In this document: piece by piece, positions 31,865 to 40,101 of the stretch
Layout of the letters: every line of letters starts with the position of its first letter
Numbering within the stretch: the first letter of the stretch is position 1
Assembly: GCF_002210345.1 (NCBI RefSeq)
Contig: NZ_MWQI01000007.1
Location: 62,001 to 126,000 of the forward strand
Origin: Fibrobacter sp. UWB4
GTDB lineage: Bacteria; Fibrobacterota; Fibrobacteria; Fibrobacterales; Fibrobacteraceae
Reading direction: 5' to 3'
Length of the DNA stretch: 64,000 bases
Notes under the pieces: generated by a model
What the model was told of the DNA's origin: nothing
The model's database searches: none
Seen by the model: the letters and a program-made list of their open reading frames with translations, nothing else
Made by a program: the position numbers and the translations under genes

Positions 31865-33982
31865 ATGAAACAGCCGATTCGAAATATTGCCATTCTGGCC
31901 CACGTTGATGCGGGCAAGACGACTCTTTCTGAGAGAATCCTTTTTGCAGCGGGTGAAATTCACCGCCCGGGGCGCGTAGAAGATGGCTTAGCCACGATGG
32001 ACTACATGCCCGAGGAAAAGGAACGCGGCATCACGATTGAAAGTGGCGTGGCGCATTTCGAATGGAAAAATACATGGTTCAATTTTATTGATACGCCGGG
32101 GCATGTCGACTTTGGTGCCGAAGTTGATATGGCGCTTACGGCTGTGGAAGGCGCAGTGCTTGTGGTGAGTGCCGCAAGTGGCGTCGAGACGCAGACGCTT
32201 GCGTCGTTTCGCAAGTTGCGCGAATCCCGTGTGCGTACGATTTTGTTCGTAAATAAGCTCGATAATCCCGATTATTCGCTGGACGAGACGCTCATCAACA
32301 TTGAAGAAGCGCTTGGAGTGCGCCCGGTGCTCATGTCTGTGCCGCAGTTTAAAAACGGCAAGATGTGTGCGATGCTTGATGTGCTGAGCCAGAGTCGTTT
32401 GGTGCATTCGGAGTCGGGAGCGGAAGTTATCGATGATGGCTGGGAATCGGATGCGGGGGCTGCGGAAGAACGTGCACTTTTGAAAAAGTATTACGATGAG
32501 GCGGTGGAATTTGCAAGCAACTTTGACGATGAAATTTTGTCGCTTGCGCTTGAAAATAAGCCGGTGCCGCCGAAGATGCTTTTGCGCGGACTCAAAGCTC
32601 TTGCGGCTAGCGATGAGTACGTGATTTGTTATGCGGGTTCTGCGCTAGAAGGCTTTGGCATTCGCAGCCTCGTGACGGCGCTTTCGTTCTTTTTGCCGGA
32701 AGTCCCGACGTTTGATGAAAATGAGTTGGGGCAAGTTGTGCGTTTGAGGCATTTCCGTGGCGTGGGCGAGATTTCGCTGTTCCGCAGCCATGTGGATCTG
32801 TTGCGTCGTGATTGGCCGGCGGGCTTTGAATTTTCTAGGCTCAAGGCGAATATGCTTTTGCCTGTGGATGAAATCCGTGCGGGCGATATTTATGCGATGG
32901 TCTCGCCGTTTGAAACGGAACTCGGACAGGTGATTTATTTAGACGACAACTGTGCAAGACGAATGTCGCGGCAAACGAAGTTTGACATGACTGAGTCGAA
33001 CAGTTGGTACTTGTGCGAAGCGAAAGTACAAAGACGAGAGGCGAGAGACGAGAGTGGCGAGCGCGCGGCGGGAACGTCATTGCGAGCTGAAGGCGAAGCA
33101 ATCTCTAATGCTAGCGGGAATGCCGCACTGAATGGGAATGCCGCGCCATCGATCAGCGAAAATTATTTGCCGCTGTTGCAGACGCGTGTGGAATGCGTAC
33201 GCACGGAAGATTACGCTCACGTGGAACGCAGCCTCTCGGTGCTTGCGCGAATGGATCCGAGTTTCCGAGTGCAAAAGGATGATGGCGGATTCTGGTATCT
33301 GCATACCGTGGGCGAGGTGCAGCTCGATGTTTTGCTTGCTCGCCTCAAGCGTGAATTTGGTTGCGAAGTGCGTGCCGGCAGCCCTGAGGTGCGCTGGCAA
33401 GAACGTTTGTGCCGCGAAGTAGGGCCTGCCGAAAATACGTTCCAGATTGGGCCGCATAAGATGTCTATCAGTATCTCGGCTTCTCCGCTAGAGGGCGACG
33501 CACACGACATTCGCCTGTCTGCGGAATTTATGGAAAAGGCTCCGCTTGAAATTTTGGCTGGCGTGCGCTCGGCGCTTTTGGAATCGACTGAAGTTGGCGT
33601 GCTCGGCAAGGGTCCGCTTGTCGGTGTGCGTTTTGAAGTCCATCGCTTTGAATGGACAGAAGGGGCGCTCCCGCCGATGATCAAGAAATGCTGTGCCGAT
33701 GCGGTGGCGAAACTTGTGAAGCCTGCGGATGTGCAATTGTATGAACCTGTGATGGAACTTTCGCTTGAATGCCCGGTGAATTTCGCAGGGCTTGTGACGG
33801 GCGATATCCAGGCGCGTGACGGTAGGGTGAAAGAAATCGAAGGCGATGGCAAAACGCACTTTTTAAAAGCCGATGTGCCACTGCGAAAAATTTTCGGATA
33901 CGCTACAGGTGTTCGTAGCATTAGCAAGGGCACTGCGCTTTATAGCATGAAATTGCTCGGGTATAGACCGGCGACAGTTTGA
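31865..33982 (+). CDS. EF-G/Tet(M)-like translational GTPase with an in-frame repeat insertion
   Basis: 705 aa. G motifs are AHVDAGKTT (about residues 12-20), RGITI, DTPGHVDFG and NKLDNPD. The domain order is that of EF-G and of ribosomal protection proteins. The block LPLLQTRVECV...SFRVQKDDGGFWYLHTVGEVQLDVLLARL opens domain III, and GPLVGVRFEV then SLECPVNFAGLVTGDIQARDG follow in IV and V. It is a paralogue, not the housekeeping fusA, and is closest in layout to Tet(M)/EF-G2-type GTPases. Resistance cannot be claimed. Residues about 388-428 (REARDESGERAAGTSLRAEG...) are low-complexity and are encoded by dispersed repeats. A TATCTT box lies 7 bases before the ATG. Confidence 0.85.
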   Translation: MKQPIRNIAILAHVDAGKTTLSERILFAAGEIHRPGRVEDGLATMDYMPEEKERGITIESGVAHFEWKNTWFNFIDTPGHVDFGAEVDMALTAVEGAVLVVSAASGVETQTLASFRKLRESRVRTILFVNKLDNPDYSLDETLINIEEALGVRPVLMSVPQFKNGKMCAMLDVLSQSRLVHSESGAEVIDDGWESDAGAAEERALLKKYYDEAVEFASNFDDEILSLALENKPVPPKMLLRGLKALAASDEYVICYAGSALEGFGIRSLVTALSFFLPEVPTFDENELGQVVRLRHFRGVGEISLFRSHVDLLRRDWPAGFEFSRLKANMLLPVDEIRAGDIYAMVSPFETELGQVIYLDDNCARRMSRQTKFDMTESNSWYLCEAKVQRREARDESGERAAGTSLRAEGEAISNASGNAALNGNAAPSISENYLPLLQTRVECVRTEDYAHVERSLSVLARMDPSFRVQKDDGGFWYLHTVGEVQLDVLLARLKREFGCEVRAGSPEVRWQERLCREVGPAENTFQIGPHKMSISISASPLEGDAHDIRLSAEFMEKAPLEILAGVRSALLESTEVGVLGKGPLVGVRFEVHRFEWTEGALPPMIKKCCADAVAKLVKPADVQLYEPVMELSLECPVNFAGLVTGDIQARDGRVKEIEGDGKTHFLKADVPLRKIFGYATGVRSISKGTALYSMKLLGYRPATV
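33026..33150 (+). repeat. Intergenic-type repeats inside the EF-G-like gene
   Basis: Bases 33032-33055 carry AGACGAGAGGCGAGAGACGA, as in family A. Bases 33075-33106 read CGTCATTGCGAGC...GAAGCAATCTCT, a repeat type common between bacterial genes. The following GGGAATGCCGC units are duplicated. The frame is kept, adding about 40 residues at the domain II-III boundary. Confidence 0.75.
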
Positions 33983-33998
33983 TACGACAAAGGAAAAA

Positions 33999-34409
33999 AT
34001 GTTGATTGAAAAAATGAGAGTGCTGGCGCTTGTCTTTATTCTGGCGTGCTCCATGGTGTTTGCAGGAAATTCCAAGAACGGCCAAGACGTCAAGAATGAT
34101 ATCAAGAAGTTTTTTGGTGTGCGTGAATACGCCGAGTTGGTGGACGAAGAAAATGACGATGTGTATTTTCTTGGCAGAACCGATCTTTTTGTCTATCCCA
34201 CATTAAGTTCCGGCCGGAGTTACGGGCATTACGTATTTGAAAAGGAGTATTCGTCGCTAGACGATATCCGCTTGGATGGCGAAATGGATTACCGTTCCTT
34301 TGTCGGTTCGCCGTACACGATTCTTAAAGCGGGAAAATCCTTGGTGCTGAGAAAAGCCGAAGGAAATTATTTCTTGTACAACTTCAAAGAGAACTTGTCT
34401 GCTAAATAA
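33999..34409 (+). CDS. Small secreted hypothetical protein
   Basis: 136 aa. The N-terminal hydrophobic segment MRVLALVFILACSMVFAGN (from residue 6) looks like a cleaved signal peptide; a lipobox reading is possible at the Cys but less likely. The mature part is short, with strands such as DVYFLGRTDLFVYPTLSS and PYTILKAGKSLVLRKAEGNYFLY. No family is recognised. The ribosome-binding site AAAGGA precedes the start and a terminator follows. Confidence 0.6.
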   Translation: MLIEKMRVLALVFILACSMVFAGNSKNGQDVKNDIKKFFGVREYAELVDEENDDVYFLGRTDLFVYPTLSSGRSYGHYVFEKEYSSLDDIRLDGEMDYRSFVGSPYTILKAGKSLVLRKAEGNYFLYNFKENLSAK

Positions 34410-34415
34410 TGTAAA

Positions 34416-34441
34416 AACGCCCTCGAATGAAGGGCGCTTTG
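34416..34441 (+). terminator. Terminator after the small secreted protein
   Basis: CGCCCT pairs with AGGGCG around the loop CGAATGA, with A and T runs on either side. It could also serve the convergent DUF58 gene. Confidence 0.75.
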
Positions 34442-34476
34442 CATGGTTATAAACCGACAAATGTTTAGAACTGGAT

Positions 34477-35382
34477 TTAGAGTCGTGCAGCTTTCGCGCG
34501 GCGGCGGAAGTGCTCAATAAGCGGGGCAACGGTTTCCTTGAAGTCGTCGTGAGTCTCGATGCGGACAAAGTCAATGGACATGCGCTGGAAGAGTTCCTTG
34601 GTGGCTTTGCCTTGGCGCTTTGCCTCACGGGCGAATGCTTCACGGAAGGCGGCATCGCCAGTGTCGATTAAAAGCGTTTCACCGGTTTCGGGGTCTTCGA
34701 GTTCTACAAGGCCTGCGGGCGGGAGTTCCATTTCACGCGGATCCACGACGGACACGGCGAGAACGTCATGTCGCTTGCGCAAAATCTTGAATGCGTTTTC
34801 GAAACCTTCATCCAAGAAGTCGCTCATCACAACGACGACAGCCTTGCGGTTCAAAATCTTGCCGGCGTATTCCAAGGCGACTTGCGTGTTGGTACCATGA
34901 TGTTGCGGCTTGAAGTAGAGAATTTCGCGGATGAGGCGCAGTACATGCTTGCGGCCTTTTTCGGGCGGAATAAAAAGTTCGACTTGGTCGGTGTAAATGA
35001 GGAGACCGACTTTGTCGTTGTTCTTGATGGCGGCGAATGCGAGGAGAGCCGTGAGCGTTGCCATGACTTCGCCCTTCATTTGCTTGCCAGAACCAAATTC
35101 GGAGCTGCTGGATGCATCGACCATGAGGAGCATGGTCATTTCGCGTTCTTCGATGAACTTCTTGACGTAAGGTGTACCGGTTCGGGCGGTCACGTTCCAG
35201 TCAATTGTGCGCACGTCATCACCGGGCATGTATTCGCGGACTTCGCTGAATTCCATACCGTTCCCTTTGAAGGAACTGTGGTAAGCTCCGGTCATCACGG
35301 TGTCGAGTGTGCCGCGCACAGAAAGTTCAATGCGGCTAACGGTCTTTAAAACTTCTTTATCAAGCAATTCTTTATCGGCCAT
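34477..35382 (-). CDS. DUF58 (von Willebrand A-like) protein
   Basis: 301 aa. The DUF58 core GAYHSSFKGNGMEFSEVREYMPGDDVRTIDWNVTARTGTPYVKKF (about 32-76) is textbook. A vWA-like metal site follows in LLMVDASSSSEFGS (D-x-S-x-S). There are no membrane helices. Such proteins normally partner a MoxR ATPase; a MoxR gene lies 12 kb away on the other strand. A TTTGTATATT box lies about 26 bases upstream (35409-35418 on the plus strand). A single gene here. Confidence 0.92.
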   Translation of the reverse strand: MADKELLDKEVLKTVSRIELSVRGTLDTVMTGAYHSSFKGNGMEFSEVREYMPGDDVRTIDWNVTARTGTPYVKKFIEEREMTMLLMVDASSSSEFGSGKQMKGEVMATLTALLAFAAIKNNDKVGLLIYTDQVELFIPPEKGRKHVLRLIREILYFKPQHHGTNTQVALEYAGKILNRKAVVVVMSDFLDEGFENAFKILRKRHDVLAVSVVDPREMELPPAGLVELEDPETGETLLIDTGDAAFREAFAREAKRQGKATKELFQRMSIDFVRIETHDDFKETVAPLIEHFRRRAKAARL

Positions 35383-35467
35383 CGTAAATCTTCTTTTTTA
35401 CGCTAAAGAATATACAAATATCGCGCGGGAGAGACCATATGGGGGCGCTTTTATACGGTTAAGAAAG

Positions 35468-35503
35468 GGGATGCCCGCACACTGGCGGGCATGACAATTA
35501 GGC
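35468..35503. repeat. Dispersed repeat, family B
   Basis: GATGCCCGC, a short loop, GCGGGCATGACAATTAGG; it matches the copy at 21391-21424. It lies between the TonB receptor stop and the DUF58 promoter region. Confidence 0.7.
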
Positions 35504-35513
35504 CGAGACTTGT

Positions 35514-37484
35514 TTAGAACTCGACTTTGGCGAGGATGCTTATATTGCGTCCTTTCTCGGGCATGACGGATTTGAGGCGCGAAAGATGGTTGCGTACATC
35601 GGCATTGAACAAGTTATCGCCACGGAGGATGATGCTGTAGTTGGTATGTGTAAGCGCCCAATGGAATTCTAGGAGTGCACCGAACGTGATGTAGCCGGGG
35701 GTGCGTTGTTCGTAGCGGTCTAGGCGGTTTTGCGCGAGTGCGAATTCTGTGTTGATGCCTACGCGAACATGCTGCCAAATGTATGCAACTTCACCGTGGA
35801 ATTTGAATGGCGGGATTTGTGGCATGTCGCTCCAGTTTTCGTTCTGGTAAAAACCGCAAACGTAGCTTGCTCCTGCTTGGGCGTAGAATCCCTGCTCTGC
35901 GGAAGTCTCGATGGATGCGTTTGCGCCCATGAGTAGTGCATCATCGCCGCTGACTTGGTAGATCGGCAAAAGCTGGGACCAGTTGGTGTCACCGGTGGCG
36001 CGTGGTGCAAGGTGATTTAGGAACCACGTGATGTGCGTAGAGGCTCGCCAGTTGAAATGTTCGCCGTAATCGCGAAATTCAAGTTCTGCTCCATAACCAC
36101 TTTCGGCATCGAGCTTGTGGTAGCCTCGTTCGTATGTGTAGGCGGCGAGATGCGGACCCTGGTTGTAAAGTTCTTCGATGGTCGGGGAGCGCGTGGTGCG
36201 GAATACGTCAAGAGTCAGGAATTTCCCGGGGGCTACGATTTGCGAAAATTCGGCTGCGAATGCCCATAGTGCAAAGTTGCGGTCTTCGATGGCGTCTTTG
36301 TCTGCAACGACGCTTTCACGTGGCCTGAAGAATGTTCCGCCAAGTCGTGCGGACAAGGTAATTTCTAGGCCGTTCCAGCCATTTAAACTTGCAATGGAAA
36401 ATAGCGATGCGGCGTAAGAATTTGTTGGAGGCGTAAAGACGTAACCGCCCATTTCGACAGAGCGGTTGTCGAGTTCACCGCCGAGGCGAATGCCGAAAAA
36501 TGGACCACTATTGGCGATGAATTTTTCAATGCGCAAATTGGCTTGGTTGACCGCAAATTCTGCACCGACGTATTTCTTTGTCTCAAATTCCTTGTGGTGG
36601 TATTGATTGTAGCGGAAGATGACGTTGAGCGTGTCAGGGCTTGTTGCTGGAATGTACATTCCTTGCAAGGTGAGGTCGCGCTTGAAAAGCTCAATGTCTA
36701 CGCCGTTGGGGTGGCCACCGATGAATCCGCCAGGAATGCCGTAATCGGAATTGAACGAGCGGAACGATGCTCCGAATTTGAAACGGTCGAGACTGTAGGC
36801 GGCGCCGACGGCGAAACTTCGATTTTCGATTTCGGTATTTTTAAGTGTGCCCTTGGCGGTTTCCATGTCGCCCATGTTGCGCGCGGAAACTTCACCTTTG
36901 AGCGAAACTCCGAGAACGTTAGCGTTTGCGTTTATGACAGTTGCAAATCCGGGTTGCCCTGTTTCGGCGTAGTTCGCGATGTAGCCGTGAAAAAGTGAAT
37001 CGTCAAACGGAATGTCTTGATGCTTGACGTGTATAACGCCACCGGCGGCGGCGAAAGATTGTGCGAGAATTTGTGGGCCGCGTGTGATACGTAATTTGTG
37101 GGCGGTTAAAACTTCGGATGCGACCGCATGATCGGGCGAGGTGGCACTCATGTCTCCACAAAACGAACCATCTTCGGTAAGCGTGACGTGACTGCCGGAA
37201 AGTCCTTTGATGACGGGACGTGCTGCGGCAGGACCCATGGAGCGGATGGCGATGTCGGGTGCGTTTTTTATAGTCTCTGCAATGGTTGTGGAAACTTTGC
37301 GGTCGAGCTTTTCGTCTTTTAAAATTTCATCTTCGCGAAGTCCGTTTAAGATTGTTTCGCTAGATTGTTCGGCAATAACTGTTGAATTGCCTAAATCTTG
37401 GACAAATTCTTGGGCGTATGCAAAAGAAAGGAAGCCTCCGCAAAGGAGGCTCCCCATGGCAGCCCTAATAAGGCTTTTATTCAT
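35514..37484 (-). CDS. TonB-dependent outer-membrane receptor (probably zinc)
   Basis: 656 aa from ATG 37484, chosen because it begins a clear signal peptide (MNKSLIRAAMGSLLCGGFLSFAYA). The longer frame just reads the His-rich tail of the upstream gene. The plug domain includes TIAETIKNAPDIAIRSMGPAAARPVIKGLSGSHVTLTEDG. The rest is a beta-barrel of strands ending in the aromatic VEF C-terminus. It imports a ligand through the outer membrane using TonB energy. It is the last gene of a minus-strand cluster with a zinc-type ABC importer, so zinc (as for ZnuD) is the inferred ligand. It overlaps the upstream lipoprotein gene by 8 bases. Confidence 0.88.
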   Translation of the reverse strand: MNKSLIRAAMGSLLCGGFLSFAYAQEFVQDLGNSTVIAEQSSETILNGLREDEILKDEKLDRKVSTTIAETIKNAPDIAIRSMGPAAARPVIKGLSGSHVTLTEDGSFCGDMSATSPDHAVASEVLTAHKLRITRGPQILAQSFAAAGGVIHVKHQDIPFDDSLFHGYIANYAETGQPGFATVINANANVLGVSLKGEVSARNMGDMETAKGTLKNTEIENRSFAVGAAYSLDRFKFGASFRSFNSDYGIPGGFIGGHPNGVDIELFKRDLTLQGMYIPATSPDTLNVIFRYNQYHHKEFETKKYVGAEFAVNQANLRIEKFIANSGPFFGIRLGGELDNRSVEMGGYVFTPPTNSYAASLFSIASLNGWNGLEITLSARLGGTFFRPRESVVADKDAIEDRNFALWAFAAEFSQIVAPGKFLTLDVFRTTRSPTIEELYNQGPHLAAYTYERGYHKLDAESGYGAELEFRDYGEHFNWRASTHITWFLNHLAPRATGDTNWSQLLPIYQVSGDDALLMGANASIETSAEQGFYAQAGASYVCGFYQNENWSDMPQIPPFKFHGEVAYIWQHVRVGINTEFALAQNRLDRYEQRTPGYITFGALLEFHWALTHTNYSIILRGDNLFNADVRNHLSRLKSVMPEKGRNISILAKVEF

Positions 37485-38025
37485 GATCATGCTCGTGTTC
37501 GTGATCGTGGTGATGTTCGTGTTCATCATCGTCGTCGTCATCGTCCTGGAACGGGCAATCTTCTACCTTCAAGGCTTTGTCAACAATGATGCGGATTTCC
37601 GGTGTACGTGCGTCGGCGTGATCGTGATGCTTGACCTTGAGCGTCAACGTTGTTTCGCCTTCCTTGACGCCTTTCAGGTGGAAGCCCCAGCTGCCACATG
37701 CTTCGATGTCGAGGATGGATTCGTCGCCAATGCTCCAGCCGAGTGTGTGTTCGTCGTCCTTGGGGGCGGAAACTTCTTTCTTTTCGTCGTCGAGGAACTT
37801 GACTGTAATGTGTTCGCTGAGGCAGTTTGCATTGACGCGGAGCGCTTCGAGGCTCTTGTCTTCTTTGCCTTGATAAACGCTGTAGGCGAGTTTCCAGTCG
37901 GGCCAATAGAGGTTCCAGCCTTCTGCTTCGAAATGTTCGTGTTGGTCGGTGGAGGTGGAGTTGCTGTCGCTGCAAGCGGCGAAGAACGCGCAGAGCGCGG
38001 CAAGAGAGAGGTGTTTGATTTTCAT
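37477..38025 (-). CDS. Lipoprotein with an acidic/histidine-rich metal-binding tail
   Basis: 182 aa with lipobox FFAAC (Cys18). The mature part contains an Ig-like beta segment (SWGFHLKGVKEGETTLTLKVKHHDHAD). The last 25 residues are a run of Asp followed by alternating His and Glu or Asp, ending HEHEHDHE, a likely zinc-binding tail. It is translated just before the TonB receptor, with 8 bases of overlap. It may collect metal at the outer membrane for the receptor or pass it to the binding protein. That role is inferred from context and composition. Confidence 0.75.
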   Translation of the reverse strand: MKIKHLSLAALCAFFAACSDSNSTSTDQHEHFEAEGWNLYWPDWKLAYSVYQGKEDKSLEALRVNANCLSEHITVKFLDDEKKEVSAPKDDEHTLGWSIGDESILDIEACGSWGFHLKGVKEGETTLTLKVKHHDHADARTPEIRIIVDKALKVEDCPFQDDDDDDDEHEHHHDHEHEHDHE

Positions 38026-38050
38026 TTTTATCCTTTGTATGGGTGAAATT

Positions 38051-38470
38051 CTATCTGTACATTTTGGCGTCTTTGATTATTGGAAAGCCAATGCCGTCTT
38101 CTATCTTTTCAAATTCAAATGTGCCAATGATGGTGATGGGTGTGCCTTGGGATGGAAATTCGCTTGGGTATTTGCGGGGCTTGGCAAGTTCAAAAGCGAG
38201 TCCTTGTGAACAACAGGCGAGAGCGTCCTTGATGATGCAGCCGAAAAAGCGTTGCTCCGTCTCTTCGTCGAAATAGGTCGAAAATGCGCCCTTCATTTTG
38301 ATACGCTTGCCGACATACTTTTGAGGATCGGTGACCATTTGGTAAACCATCGAGTAAACCATGGTGCTGCTCATCCGCGTGAGGTCAATGTCGGCGTAGT
38401 TAGAATTTTCTTTGGCGAATGCGGCTGTTGTGAAAATGCAAAAAAATAGAATTGTAAATACTTTATGCAA
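38051..38470 (-). CDS. Periplasmic OB-fold-like protein of the zinc locus
   Basis: 139 aa with signal peptide (MHKVFTILFFCIFTTAAFA). The mature sequence has VTDPQKYVGKRIKMKGAFSTYFDEETEQRFFGCIIKDALACCSQGLAFEL, with a CC pair, followed by GTPITIIGTFEFEK. From memory, similar small proteins with an ACCxQGLEF block occur beside zinc ABC importers in Firmicutes. It lies between the permease and lipoprotein genes on the same strand and may be a periplasmic metal-handling or redox partner. Confidence 0.6.
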   Translation of the reverse strand: MHKVFTILFFCIFTTAAFAKENSNYADIDLTRMSSTMVYSMVYQMVTDPQKYVGKRIKMKGAFSTYFDEETEQRFFGCIIKDALACCSQGLAFELAKPRKYPSEFPSQGTPITIIGTFEFEKIEDGIGFPIIKDAKMYR

Positions 38471-38542
38471 AATATGTTCTCCATTGAAAAATTATGAATC
38501 CTTCTCCTATCGCTATGCTTCGGGGCAGGATGACATTGTACT

Positions 38543-39397
38543 TTACGTTCTTCTGTTGCGGATGAAACTTGCTATATAAAAGATGAAGAATGCGACGATA
38601 TCGGCTGCGACAATCGTTGAACCGACGGGAGTCCCGGCGAGAATGGCGATGATAATCCCGGTGAGGGAACAGATAACGGAAATCACAGCTGCGGCTACGG
38701 TCACGGAGAAAAAGCTTTTGAAAACCCGCATGGCGGAAAGCGATGGAAATACGACGAGCGCAGAAACGAGTAACGCTCCAACGAGATTCATGGCAAGGAC
38801 TATGATCGCTGCGATGATGATTGCAATAAGGAGATTGAATGCATTGACGTTAACGCCTGTGGCTTGTGCAAAATTCTCGTCAAACGTGATGGCAAAAATC
38901 TTGTGGTAAAAGAGGACGAATGTTACGAGGACAATTGCGGAAAGCCCGACGCAAAGGTAAACATCTGTCGGCTTGAGCGTAAGAATGGACATTGAGCCGA
39001 ATAGCGTTGTGCAGACATCGCCCGCGACGTTTGCCGATGACGAGAAAATGTTCATCAGCAAATAGCCGATAGCGAGTGCCCCCGCCGAGACCATGGCGAT
39101 GGCGGCATCGCCTTTAATTTGTATGCCCGAACGCGAGTCTTTGCTGCCACAAAGGAGTAAAATTGCAACGATTACGGTTACGGGCAAAATGATGAGCATG
39201 TTGTTCGTAACTTTAAGAACTGCCGCGATTGCGAGCGCTCCGAATGCGACATGCGAAAGTCCGTCGCCAATGTAGGAATACCGCTTGAGAACGAGCGTCA
39301 CGCCCAGAAGCGAGGAACATAGCGAAATGAGTGTTCCGACAATAATCGCGTAACGAACAAAAGGGAAGTCTAGGTAGAAAAATAGTTTGTCAAGCAT
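38543..39397 (-). CDS. znuB: Zinc/manganese-type ABC transporter permease (ZnuB-like)
   Basis: 284 aa from ATG 39397 (MLDKLFFYLDFPFVRYAIIVGTL), the usual N-terminus for ABC-3 family permeases. A start at 39412 would use a codon inside a dispersed repeat and is less likely. There are eight or so membrane helices, and YSYIGDGLSHVAFGALAIAAVL is the family hallmark. It forms the inner-membrane channel with the ATPase at 39462. An enlarged family B repeat (39406-39459) separates it from the ATPase gene. Confidence 0.9.
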   Translation of the reverse strand: MLDKLFFYLDFPFVRYAIIVGTLISLCSSLLGVTLVLKRYSYIGDGLSHVAFGALAIAAVLKVTNNMLIILPVTVIVAILLLCGSKDSRSGIQIKGDAAIAMVSAGALAIGYLLMNIFSSSANVAGDVCTTLFGSMSILTLKPTDVYLCVGLSAIVLVTFVLFYHKIFAITFDENFAQATGVNVNAFNLLIAIIIAAIIVLAMNLVGALLVSALVVFPSLSAMRVFKSFFSVTVAAAVISVICSLTGIIIAILAGTPVGSTIVAADIVAFFIFYIASFIRNRRT

Positions 39398-39405
39398 GGG
39401 ATAAA

Positions 39406-39459
39406 TTGTCATGCCCGCCGGAGCCTGTGCTGAGCGCAGTCGAAGTAAGCGGGCATCTC
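39406..39459. repeat. Dispersed repeat between the zinc ATPase and permease genes
   Basis: TGTCATGCCCGC ... GCGGGCATCTCCG with an internal CTGTGCTGAGCGCAGTCGAAG, so a family B hairpin surrounds a CTGAGCGNAGTCGAAG core. It occupies nearly the whole gap inside the operon. Confidence 0.7.
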
Positions 39460-39461
39460 CG

Positions 39462-40100
39462 TTAATGCACTAATTCGTTAAAGTTCAAAATACGGGTGGC
39501 GTTGCTGTGGGCGGCTTCAATGTCGTGCGTGACCATCACGATCGTCATGTTCTTATTTTCGTGAAGGTCCTTGATAATGCTGTACATGTTCTGCGATGAT
39601 TCGGGATCAAGTCCTGTAACGGGTTCGTCCAAAAGCAACAGGCGCTCGGCCGCGCACAAAGCCCTGGCCAGAAGCACACGCTGCTTTTGACCGCCAGAAA
39701 GCTCGCGGAAACTTTCTTTCCGCAGGTTCTCTGTCCGCGTGAGTTCTAAGCACTCGCTTGCGCGCTTGCGGAGGGCTTTCCCGTAAAATGGCAACAGCAG
39801 GCTTTTCCCTTGAAATGCCGATAGAACGATCTCTTCGACAGATGCCGGGAAATCTTTTTGCGCTATCGTGATTTGCGGCAAGTAGCCGATTTGGTTTCGC
39901 CTGAGATTGTCGCAAAGCTCAATCTTCCCGGATTTCGGGCGCAAAACACCGGCGAGGCCGCGCAAGAACGTCGTCTTTCCGCAGCCGTTTCTGCCTATGA
40001 TGCAGAGGTATTCGCCGGAATGAATCCCGTAATCAAAACTGTGAAGAATGTCTTTGTTGTTGTATCCCAGTGTTAATTTGTTGCACTTGAGCAGAAACAT
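39462..40100 (-). CDS. znuC: Zinc/manganese-type ABC transporter ATPase (ZnuC-like)
   Basis: 212 aa. Walker A is GRNGCGKTT, the signature is LSGGQKQRVLLARAL, Walker B is LLLLDEPVTGLD and the switch His is in VMVTHDI. The Q-loop region (IGYLPQ) is also typical of metal-importer ATPases. The start is 1 base after the binding-protein stop, so it is coupled to that gene. It powers uptake through the ZnuB-like permease. Confidence 0.9.
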   Translation of the reverse strand: MFLLKCNKLTLGYNNKDILHSFDYGIHSGEYLCIIGRNGCGKTTFLRGLAGVLRPKSGKIELCDNLRRNQIGYLPQITIAQKDFPASVEEIVLSAFQGKSLLLPFYGKALRKRASECLELTRTENLRKESFRELSGGQKQRVLLARALCAAERLLLLDEPVTGLDPESSQNMYSIIKDLHENKNMTIVMVTHDIEAAHSNATRILNFNELVH

Positions 40101-40101
40101 G

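Noticed and set aside
31865-33982. Tetracycline resistance gene call for the EF-G-like GTPase
   Set aside because: The domain layout fits Tet(M)-type proteins, but many EF-G2 paralogues look the same and the residues that contact the drug site were not established.
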